A model generated the notes under the pieces. That model saw nothing but the letters and a program-made list of their open reading frames with translations. It did no database searches and was not told the DNA's origin. The position numbers and the translations under genes were made by a program. This document shows, piece after piece, positions 37,068 to 43,453 of a stretch of DNA of 43,453 nt (the stretch's first letter is position 1; each line of letters starts with the position of its first letter). The DNA comes from Deltaproteobacteria bacterium (GTDB lineage: Bacteria; Myxococcota; Myxococcia; Myxococcales; 40CM-4-68-19), in the NCBI GenBank assembly GCA_025358085.1, contig JANYKT010000026.1:1-43453 (forward strand), written 5' to 3'.

Positions 37068-38204
37068 CTACTTGACGAGAGCTGCCGGAACGACTGCGGC
37101 GGCCGGCGGAACACCGATCGCAGGCACGGCGCTCTGAGGCACAGCGCGCGCGGGCGACACAACGGCAGGAGCTGCGACAACGGGCGATACGACAACGAGC
37201 GCTGCCGGCGCGGGGGCTACGAGAGCGGCGGGCGCAGGCTTCGACACAGGCGAAGGTTCGGCCCCCGCATTGCCCGTCCGGTCCAGCGCCGGGCCGAGAT
37301 CCCGGTTCTCTACCGCGTTGTAGTTGCCCTTGGTGGACTGCACCGAGATGGACGCGAGCGCCCAGGCCGAGCCCGGCGGATCACCTGGCCGCAGGCCGTC
37401 GCTGTCGACCCAGGTGGTCTCGACCTTGGCCGCCTTCTTCACCAGGTCCTTGAAAGCCTGGTCGGGATCTTCGGTGTGCGAGAACTCGTCGACGGACAGC
37501 CCGGTCGAGGTCTGCACCAGGAGCTCATACGCCTGGACGTGGCTGCGCAGCGAGGTCGCGAGGTTGTCAATCGCAGTGTCGCTCGCGTTTTGCAGAGCAT
37601 CCTCCGGTCGGAAAGTGGGGCCGCTGTATCCGGCCGCGAAGACCCTGGCCAGCGAGCGCGGAAGCTGGTCCAACCACGAGGGAGCGGCGGTCTTGCTGCC
37701 CGTGGTCCACGCCGCGGTGGTGGCCTGCGTGGACACGCCCTTGCCGCGGGCCGAGTCGACGTCGATGACCGCAAGCGCCCAAACCGAGCCTGCTTCATCG
37801 CGGGAGCCGGCCTCGTCCACCCAGGTGGCCTCGATGCGCGAATTTTGCATGACCACGTCCGACGCTTCCTTGTTGACCTGGACGGTGTGGTCGCGCGCGT
37901 TTGTCTCGACGTTTTCGCCGAGGAACTCAACGTGGCTGGCGAGGCTGAGCGCGAGCTTGCCGCGCGCGTCCTCCGCAGCATTGTTGAGGGCGTCCTGCGG
38001 CCAGTAGGTCGGGCCACAGCGGCCCACCGAAAAGAGCCGCCCGCGCGCGTTCTCAGGCAGCTTGTCCACCCAGACCGGTGTCGGGGTGGCCTTGGCTAGC
38101 GGGCGGCCCCAGCGATTGATCGGCTCCGCGGGCTTGCGCGGAATGCTCCCGCACGCGGCGAGGCACACGGGTGCAACAAGTGCGAGCAGACGAAACGACA
38201 CCAT
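37068..38204 (-). CDS. Tandem-LPP20 lipoprotein
   Basis: 378 residues, lipobox C-L-A-A-C (Cys 18). Two copies of an LPP20-like domain, about 40-165 and 180-300: each has P-x-W-x-D-x-L-P, then V/A-G-x-x-G-P-T-x-x-P-x-D-A-L-x-N-A, a helix with L-A-x-S-L-x-S-H-V, an E/T-T-W-V-D, and G-S-x-W-A-L-A-x-I. A Pro/Ala/Val tail of about 70 residues follows. LPP20 occurs in the H. pylori antigen and in FlgP, a Vibrio flagellar-rotor lipoprotein. This is an internal duplication. Last gene of a minus-strand set. Confidence 0.8.
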   Translation of the reverse strand: MVSFRLLALVAPVCLAACGSIPRKPAEPINRWGRPLAKATPTPVWVDKLPENARGRLFSVGRCGPTYWPQDALNNAAEDARGKLALSLASHVEFLGENVETNARDHTVQVNKEASDVVMQNSRIEATWVDEAGSRDEAGSVWALAVIDVDSARGKGVSTQATTAAWTTGSKTAAPSWLDQLPRSLARVFAAGYSGPTFRPEDALQNASDTAIDNLATSLRSHVQAYELLVQTSTGLSVDEFSHTEDPDQAFKDLVKKAAKVETTWVDSDGLRPGDPPGSAWALASISVQSTKGNYNAVENRDLGPALDRTGNAGAEPSPVSKPAPAALVAPAPAALVVVSPVVAAPAVVSPARAVPQSAVPAIGVPPAAAVVPAALVK

Positions 38205-38225
38205 GGGGGTTCCCCTCGAAACGAC

Positions 38226-38258
38226 CGCGGGCCGGCCAATTCGATTGGCCGACCCGCG
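38226..38258 (-). terminator. Strong hairpin between two LPP20 genes
   Basis: CGCGGG (38226-38231) and CGGCCAAT (38233-38240) pair with ATTGGCCG (38244-38251) and CCCGCG (38253-38258), with one mismatch and a 3-base loop. On the minus strand it follows the 38335 gene and is followed by GTCGTTTCG, a weak T-run. Possible terminator or attenuator ahead of the tandem-LPP20 gene, whose start is 22 bases beyond. Confidence 0.5.
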
Positions 38259-38293
38259 AACAACTGTACCAGTGCTGGATGCCCTTAAGCTAT

Positions 38294-38337
38294 GGAGCCG
38301 CTACGGAGCCGCTACGGAGCCGCCATGGAGCCAGTTA
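38294..38337. repeat. Four 11-bp tandem units after an LPP20 gene
   Basis: GGAGCCGCTAC occurs twice without change (38294-38304, 38305-38315), then GGAGCCGCCAT and GGAGCCAGTTA. The last unit covers the stop codon of the minus-strand gene at 38335. The 11-base period is close to one helical turn. Confidence 0.75.
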
Positions 38338-38925
38338 CGGGGCCGGCTGCCCGGCGGCGTTGTGCTTGGCTTCTTCGGACGAGAGCTCGTCGAAGGCCTT
38401 GTCAGCGTTGGCGCGCACGGCGTCGCGAACCTTGGCGTTCAGCTCCTTCATCTTGTCGAGACCGTTCTTGAACTGCTCCATGTCGAGCTGGGCCAGCGCG
38501 TACTCGGTGCCGTCGTTGTCGACCCAGTGGTCGACGATGGGCGCGCCCGAGAGCTCCATCTGCGAGTACGTCTTCAAGGCCTGCGAGACGTGCTGCTCTT
38601 CGCTGGAGGCGCTCATGTCGCCGGCCGTGGTGGACGCCATGTAGTCCTTGTTGAGGACCGAGACATAGGTGTCCAGTGTCTTGGCGATTTCCGCGCGCGC
38701 GCGGGAATCAGAGGTCGAGCGGCTCATGGCCCGGTTGCGAATGCCGCTCGCGATGCCGACGCCGTAGAAGACCTTGCCCTTCTCGCCACCGAAGGCGCCC
38801 GAGCCGCGGTTGACCCAGTCAGGGCCGTTCGCGTGCAGGATCTGGTTTGACATCTGGGGCTTGCTGTCGCCGCCGCAGGCAACCATCGCCAGCGTCGCAA
38901 TCGCCATTCCGAGAATCTTCTTCAC
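38335..38925 (-). CDS. LPP20-family lipoprotein
   Basis: 196 residues. An earlier GTG at 38931 lies directly on the GGAGG ribosome site (38932-38936); GTG 38925 stands 6 bases from it and gives M-K-K-I-L-G, so I choose it. Lipobox M-V-A-C (Cys 17). One LPP20-type domain (about 30-165): P-D-W-V-N-R, F-Y-G-V-G-I-A-S-G-I, a long helix with A-R-A-E-I-A-K, and D-H-W-V-D-N-D-G-T-E-Y-A-L-A-Q-L. Single-domain relative of the neighbouring genes. Confidence 0.85.
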   Translation of the reverse strand: MKKILGMAIATLAMVACGGDSKPQMSNQILHANGPDWVNRGSGAFGGEKGKVFYGVGIASGIRNRAMSRSTSDSRARAEIAKTLDTYVSVLNKDYMASTTAGDMSASSEEQHVSQALKTYSQMELSGAPIVDHWVDNDGTEYALAQLDMEQFKNGLDKMKELNAKVRDAVRANADKAFDELSSEEAKHNAAGQPAP

Positions 38926-38981
38926 TTGCACCCTCCGTTGCCGCGGCGGTTTAGGCCGTCGCGAGATTGATTTATTTGCAG

Positions 38982-40082
38982 CTAGAGACCGGTATTTTCC
39001 TTCGCTACCAGCGCTGCCGCAAGTTCGTTGCCTGCATTGATTCCCGCTTCGCTCGCTGCTGCCTGCTGCGCTGCCTCGGGAGTGCGCCCGACTCCCTTGG
39101 CCTGCTTCTGCGAGGACGCGACCACCGCGCCGCTCCGGGCATCCATAGCCCGGACGTCCAGCGAGGCATTCGCGGCCACTTGTGAGAACACCCTACCACC
39201 TGGCGTTGCGATTGCTTTGACGACGATCACCCAGGGCATCCCGTCGCTCTTGGCCTGCGCCATCGCCGCCGCTTCGTCCGTCGATGCCGCGGCGCTCGCG
39301 CTGAAGCCCTTGGCCGAGAGAGCCTGCATCACGGAGCCTGCGACCCAGTCGGGCGCAATCACGACCGCGCGGCGCGCCCGGCTCTGGACCTGCGCCGCCG
39401 CGTCCTCCGCCACCTGGCGCAGCCGGCCCGAGGTGGAATAGTCCTTGTCGCCGGTGGCGATGTTGGCCGCGAGCGGCTTCATCTGCGCAACGACATCGCG
39501 ATAGCGAACCAGCGCGGCGAGCAAGTTGCCCTGCTTCTCCTGCGCCTGCGCCTCGCGGAGCCGCGCCAGCGCCGAGGAAGCGGTCTGTTTGGCCTCGTCG
39601 TCCTGCCGCGCCCGCTCCCGGGCGATCTCGACCTTGGGCAGCTTCAGCAGCACCCAGACGTCGTAGCGGTCGATGGTGCCCGAGCCCGACTCGCGCGAGA
39701 TCTTTTCGTAGTAGACGTCAGCGAGCTCGGCCGAGCGGATCACGGCCTGCGCGCGGCTGCGGATCTTGTCCGAGGCCTTGTTCTCGGACTCCTCGGTAGA
39801 CATGACGTCGTTGTGCTCGGCGCTGATCTCCACGCCGATGTATTGCGCCGCCTGGTCGCGCGCGGCGGCCATGGCGGAATCCTTGCCCTCGTCGAGCGAG
39901 GCGGATCCTTCCTTGGCGCCGGTGAAGTAGAGCGCATCCGCGTCCTTGGGCGCACGCGCCATCCAGGCGGGCGCCTTCGGCGAGCTGCTGGTCTTCACCG
40001 CCGCGAGCTTCTCCGGTCCGCACGCCGCCGCACCAAGGGCCAGCGTGGCGGCGGCGAGGAGCGCCGAGCGGCTACTTGCCAC
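38982..40082 (-). CDS. LPP20/FlgT-like lipoprotein
   Basis: 366 residues from GTG 40082, which overlaps the end of the CsgG-type gene by 11 bases; upstream frame does not give a signal peptide, this start does (L-G-A-A-A-C, Cys 21). N-terminal part (about 35-155) is LPP20-like: P-A-W-M-A-R-A-P, L-Y-F-T-G-A-K-E-G and D-V-W-V-L-L-K-L-P. A charged coiled region (about 160-215) and a C-terminal domain (about 240-360) with V-I-V-V-K-A-I-A and V-R-A-M-D-A-R-S-G-A-V follow; the latter is of the type seen in FlgT and CsgG-associated proteins. Envelope-located, role unknown. Confidence 0.78.
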   Translation of the reverse strand: MASSRSALLAAATLALGAAACGPEKLAAVKTSSSPKAPAWMARAPKDADALYFTGAKEGSASLDEGKDSAMAAARDQAAQYIGVEISAEHNDVMSTEESENKASDKIRSRAQAVIRSAELADVYYEKISRESGSGTIDRYDVWVLLKLPKVEIARERARQDDEAKQTASSALARLREAQAQEKQGNLLAALVRYRDVVAQMKPLAANIATGDKDYSTSGRLRQVAEDAAAQVQSRARRAVVIAPDWVAGSVMQALSAKGFSASAAASTDEAAAMAQAKSDGMPWVIVVKAIATPGGRVFSQVAANASLDVRAMDARSGAVVASSQKQAKGVGRTPEAAQQAAASEAGINAGNELAAALVAKENTGL

Positions 40083-41064
40083 CGGCGGCCTCGGTCGACG
40101 AAGTCTGCTCGGCCAGCCTTTTCGCGTCGTCCTGCAGGCGCTTGATGTTGTCCAACTCGCCCAGCATGTCGCGGTCATTCGACATGGTGTAGGCCTTGTT
40201 GATCATATCATTCGCCTTGGCGTAGTCGCCCGCGTACTCGTACGAGAGGCCCAGGTTCCAGTAGCCCTTGGCGATCTGCGCCGGCTTGAGCTTGAGGTTC
40301 TTCTCCGAGTCGGCGACGGTCTGGTTGAAGCTGTCTTGCGCTTTCTTCCAGTCGCCCCGCTCCGCCCAGCCGATGCCGCCTTCGAGCTGCGGCATGTCCC
40401 CGTCCTTCTGGAAGCTCGCGGTCATGTATTCCTGGTGCGGCACGATGGCCTTCATGAAACGGGCCAGGACCGCCTCACGCGCCTGCTTCTCCAGCGACGC
40501 GCGATCGATGGGCGACGGCATCTTGTTGTAGCCGCGGTTGGTGTCGTCGCGGCGCTCCTCATAGGTCTTCGCGATCACCAGCCGGCCCGTCGAGACATCC
40601 ACTACTTTGAAGGTCGCGCGCTCGATCAGTTCGCCGTGCAGTTTGTGGATGGTGGTGACGTTGCCCTTGTCGTCCTTGGCGCTGTCCTGCGAATTTTCCT
40701 CGCGGTAGGTCTCGCTGGCGTCGCCGAAGATCATGGCTCCGGCGGTGACCACCCTGCCAAGCTTGGCGGCCTTGGCCGGGTCGGCCAGGTCCGTGGAAGA
40801 GAGCTGCAGCTCAGACAGGACCTTGTCCATATGCGTTCGGTCAACGACGCTGAAGCGCTGTGAGGCGACCAGCGACTCCTCCAGGCCAGCCGACAGCGGA
40901 CCGTTCGCGTTGCCGGTCATCCCGCCGATGGCAACGCTGGCGTAGGGCGCCATGTTGATCTCGGCGGGCTTCATGACCGGCACCCGGACCTGAACGGTGC
41001 CGCAGGCGCACAAAGCGGGGAGCGCGCAGACAATCGCGCAGACATGCAAAGAGAGATTTTTCAT
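40072..41064 (-). CDS. CsgG/LpoB-type lipoprotein with TPR tail
   Basis: 330 residues, lipobox A-L-C-A-C (Cys 21). CsgG-type core: Y-A-S-V-A-I-G-G-M, L-S-A-G-L-E-E-S-L, R-F-S-V-V-D-R-T-H-M-D-K-V-L-S-E-L-Q-L, and A-G-A-M-I-F-G-D-A. This is the fold shared by CsgG, FlgO and LpoB. The last 90 residues have two TPR-like helices pairs (A-K-G-Y-W-N-L-G-L-S-Y-E-Y-A-G-D-Y-A-K-A). No curli genes are near. First gene of the minus-strand set, divergent from another CsgG-type gene. Confidence 0.85.
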   Translation of the reverse strand: MKNLSLHVCAIVCALPALCACGTVQVRVPVMKPAEINMAPYASVAIGGMTGNANGPLSAGLEESLVASQRFSVVDRTHMDKVLSELQLSSTDLADPAKAAKLGRVVTAGAMIFGDASETYREENSQDSAKDDKGNVTTIHKLHGELIERATFKVVDVSTGRLVIAKTYEERRDDTNRGYNKMPSPIDRASLEKQAREAVLARFMKAIVPHQEYMTASFQKDGDMPQLEGGIGWAERGDWKKAQDSFNQTVADSEKNLKLKPAQIAKGYWNLGLSYEYAGDYAKANDMINKAYTMSNDRDMLGELDNIKRLQDDAKRLAEQTSSTEAAGGK

Positions 41065-41209
41065 GAGCGATATCCCCGCAAAGACGGTCGAGTGAGGGTA
41101 CGATCGCTAACACCCTGAATAAGCAAGGGTCAATGTCCAAGTGCCCGTGGCCGCTTGCGGCCGCCTGTCTGTCACGGTAGCAGGAAGCACCGTCCGTTCA
41201 CGAGGTTCC
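41065..41209. promoter_or_regulatory. Divergent intergenic region between two CsgG-type genes
   Basis: ACCCT (41112-41116) and AGGGT (41126-41130) form a short inverted repeat. On the minus strand TTGACC (41128-41133) would be a -35 for the lipoprotein operon, but the -10 at the right distance (TTAGCG) is poor. No clear plus-strand promoter was found. Confidence 0.25.
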
Positions 41210-42280
41210 ATGCGCATTCTTTCTCTAGCCCTTGCCTCCTCACTCGCTGCCAGTGCCGCGCAGCCCGACCCGCAGCACACCGTGGCCATCGGCGCGATCG
41301 ACGCTCGCGGCGGGGCAACGGCCGAGGACGCGGCCGCGCTGAATGATGCGCTCACCTCCCAAATTGTAAATGACGGCCGGCTGCGTCTGGTCGAGCGGCA
41401 GCAGATGGCGAGGGTCATGAAGGAGCAGGCGCTCTCGCAGACGGGCGCGATGACCGACGAGGTGCAGGTCAAGCTCGCGCAGCTGGTCGGCGCGCGGTGG
41501 ATCGCGGTGGGCGCTGTGCAGGGCAGGGGCAAGGGCCTGACTCTTTCGCTGCGCGCCATTGACTCCTCCACCGCGCAGGTAGTCTCGGCCGAGACGTTGA
41601 AGATCGGCAGCGCGGACCAGCTGGACGCCGGCGCGCGCCAGCTCGCCCGCAAGTTGGAAGACAAGTTGGTCGGCTCCGCGGGCGGTCCGGCCTCGGGTGC
41701 AGCCTCGGCCTCGGCGGACGTGGTCGGCGACTTCGATATCGGGCAGGTGAAAGACGCCGCACGGGACCTCGCGCGGTCGCTCTCCGTGCGCTTCCCAAAG
41801 ATCTCCGGCAAGCTCGTCGACACCCTGCCCGACGGCACCGCCACCTGCTCGTTCGACAAGTCGCAGCCGTTTGCGGGTCAATTCTTCGAAGTCAGCGGCC
41901 ACGACGAGGTGACCGAGAGCGAGAAGAAGAAGGGCTTCTTCGTGCTGCGCAACATTTCGGCGACCGGCTGCGGCGGGAAGCTGAAGCGTGACGGACCCGG
42001 CGAGATCTCAGCGGGCGACGCGCTGGCTTCGATGCCGATCAAGATCTCTTTCGCGCTGCTCGAGGCGGGCGAAGGTGCGCAGCCTGAGTTGGCGAAGCTG
42101 CTCTCGGAGGGGACCCGCAGCGCGCTCAAGACCACGCCGCAGTTCAGCCTCACCGAGCAGGGCCAGCTCACCGCGCAGGGCCGCGTGTCGGGCCCGCGCG
42201 GTCACCGCGTGGTCGAACTGCAAGTCGTCGACAAGAGCGGCAACGTGGTGCAGCAGCTCGAGCTGTCCGGCTCGTACTGA
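41210..42280 (+). CDS. CsgG/FlgO-type secreted protein
   Basis: 356 residues from ATG 41210 with a signal peptide (M-R-I-L-S-L-A-L-A-S-S-L-A-A-S-A) and no lipobox Cys. CsgG-type region (about 20-165): T-V-A-I-G-A-I, L-N-D-A-L-T-S-Q-I, R-L-V-E-R-Q-Q-M-A-R-V-M-K-E-Q, and W-I-A-V-G-A-V-Q-G. The second half is unassigned, with C-S-F-D-K-S-Q-P-F, F-F-V-L-R and a C-terminal strand V-E-L-Q-V-V-D-K-S-G-N-V. Faces away from the lipoprotein set; convergent with ychF, 18 bases between stops. Confidence 0.78.
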   Translation: MRILSLALASSLAASAAQPDPQHTVAIGAIDARGGATAEDAAALNDALTSQIVNDGRLRLVERQQMARVMKEQALSQTGAMTDEVQVKLAQLVGARWIAVGAVQGRGKGLTLSLRAIDSSTAQVVSAETLKIGSADQLDAGARQLARKLEDKLVGSAGGPASGAASASADVVGDFDIGQVKDAARDLARSLSVRFPKISGKLVDTLPDGTATCSFDKSQPFAGQFFEVSGHDEVTESEKKKGFFVLRNISATGCGGKLKRDGPGEISAGDALASMPIKISFALLEAGEGAQPELAKLLSEGTRSALKTTPQFSLTEQGQLTAQGRVSGPRGHRVVELQVVDKSGNVVQQLELSGSY

Positions 42281-42298
42281 GCCTTTGAGCAATCGTCG

Positions 42299-43408
42299 CT
42301 AGACGTTGAACATGAAGTTCATCACGTCGCCGTCCTGCACCACGTACTCCTTGCCCTCGACGCGCAGCGCTCCCTTGGACTTGGCCGCCGCCTCGCTGCC
42401 GAACTTGAGCAGCTCGTCCCAGCGGATCACCTCTGCCTTGATGAAGCCGCGCTCGAAGTCGGTGTGGATCACCCCGGCCGCCTGGGGCGCGCGCGCTCCC
42501 TTGCGCACGACCCAGGCCCGGCATTCGTCTTCACCGGCAGTGAAATAGCTCTGCAGCCCGAGCAGCTCGAAGCCCTTGCGCACCAGCTTGTTGAGGCCCG
42601 GCTCGGTCAAGCCGACCGTCTCGAGAAATTCTTTCCGATCGCCCACCGGGAGTTGCTGGATCTCGGCTTCCACCTTCGAGCAGATGGCGACCCACTGCGC
42701 GCCCTCGCCGGCGGCCAGTGCGGCGACCTTCGCCACCAGCGGATCGCTGTCGATGCTGCCCAGTTGCGACTCGTCGATGTTGGCGACGTAGAGCACGGGC
42801 TTCGAAGTGAGCAGGAACAGCTCGCGCGCGCGCGGCTTCTCTTCCTCCGAGAGCACGACGCTGCGAGCGGGCCGGCCGGCGTCGAGCGCGATCTTGAGCT
42901 TGTCGTAGACGGCGACGTCCGCCTTGGCCTCATCGCCCGGCTTTCCCGGCTGCTTGGTCTCCTTGATGCGGCGGTCGCGCTTCTTGTCGAGCGTCTCGAG
43001 GTCCTTGAGCGCCAGCTCGGTGTCGACCACTTCCTTATCCCGCAGCGGATCGACGCTGCCATCGACGTGGACGACGTCGCCGTCCTGGAAGCAGCGCAGC
43101 ACGTGCGCCACCGCATCGACCTCGCGGATGTTGCCGAGGAACTGGTTGCCCAGGCCTTCGCCTTTGGACGCGCCCTTGACGAGGCCCGCGATGTCGACGA
43201 ATTCCAGCGCCGAGTAGGTGGTCTTCTTCGGCTTGTAGAGCGCCGCGAGCTTGCCCAGCCGTTCGTCCGGCACCGGCACGATGCCGACGTTCGGGTCCTT
43301 GGTGGCGAAAGGATAATTCGCGGCCAGGACGCTCGCGCCCGACAGCGCGTTGAACAGCGTGCTCTTGCCCACGTTGGGAAGTCCGACGATGCCGATAGCG
43401 AGGCCCAT
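42299..43408 (-). CDS. ychF: Obg-family ATPase YchF
   Basis: 369 residues from ATG 43408. YchF binds ATP in preference to GTP and acts on ribosomes and stress responses. G1 [10 protein letters not shown]3 [23 protein letters not shown] where Obg proteins have N-K-x-D (the change behind ATP preference), and the C-terminal TGS-like domain with [11 protein letters not shown] and [11 protein letters not shown]. Length is as expected. The window ends 45 bases upstream of the start. Confidence 0.97.
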   Translation of the reverse strand: MGLAIGIVGLPNVGKSTLFNALSGASVLAANYPFATKDPNVGIVPVPDERLGKLAALYKPKKTTYSALEFVDIAGLVKGASKGEGLGNQFLGNIREVDAVAHVLRCFQDGDVVHVDGSVDPLRDKEVVDTELALKDLETLDKKRDRRIKETKQPGKPGDEAKADVAVYDKLKIALDAGRPARSVVLSEEEKPRARELFLLTSKPVLYVANIDESQLGSIDSDPLVAKVAALAAGEGAQWVAICSKVEAEIQQLPVGDRKEFLETVGLTEPGLNKLVRKGFELLGLQSYFTAGEDECRAWVVRKGARAPQAAGVIHTDFERGFIKAEVIRWDELLKFGSEAAAKSKGALRVEGKEYVVQDGDVMNFMFNV

Positions 43409-43453
43409 AAGGGCGCGGGATCTACACCATCTGGGCCGCGCGCGCTGCGGTCT

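Overview
The window is a GC-rich chromosomal segment packed with genes on both strands. Gene content points to a member of the Myxococcota (former Deltaproteobacteria): an MglA-type Ras-like GTPase next to a sensor kinase, an MJ0042 zinc-ribbon/TPR membrane protein, many lipoproteins, and bacterial GatCAB. An Anaeromyxobacter/Vulgatibacter-like relative is possible, but I cannot fix the genus from sequence alone. I see no tRNA, rRNA, CRISPR array, prophage or transposase. No gap without a gene exceeds about 210 bases.

Layout. 1-3.6 kb: 3' part of recA, a TerB/LETM1-like membrane protein, an orphan RelE/ParE-like protein, a lysine-rich small protein and a cold-shock gene with a clear promoter and terminator. 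3.6-9.1 kb: ftsK diverges from a zinc-ribbon/TPR protein with repeated T-x-M/V-F-G motifs, followed by a small TFIIB-type zinc-ribbon protein. 9.1-12.3 kb: gatC-gatA-gatB (Glu/Asp-tRNA amidotransferase). 12.3-15.9 kb: a lipoprotein metallopeptidase, a small membrane protein, mtnA and a small lipoprotein. 16-26 kb: rplU-rpmA-obg-trmH-like-lolA, then an LpoA-like lipoprotein, a TPR protein, an M50 membrane protease and a DinG-type helicase, all on the plus strand. 26-33 kb: an MglA-like GTPase, a PocR-domain histidine kinase and thiL in a tight run, then mfd with its own promoter. 33-37 kb: three tandem parvulin/SurA-like chaperones ending in pdxA (surA-pdxA is a conserved proteobacterial pair). 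37-42.3 kb: five genes carrying LPP20 and CsgG-type domains, all secreted or lipidated. 42.3-43.4 kb: ychF on the minus strand.

Functional themes are envelope biogenesis (LolA, LpoA-like, three SurA-like chaperones, M50 protease, and the CsgG/LPP20 set), translation (GatCAB, L21, L27, Obg, TrmH-like, YchF) and DNA maintenance (RecA, FtsK, DinG, Mfd). The items most worth a second look are the CsgG/LPP20 island, a short AT-richer palindromic in-frame segment inside the dinG-like gene, the TerB/LETM1-like protein, the MglA-like GTPase/PocR kinase pair with a candidate small ORF in front of it, and the T-x-M/V-F-G repeats of the zinc-ribbon protein.
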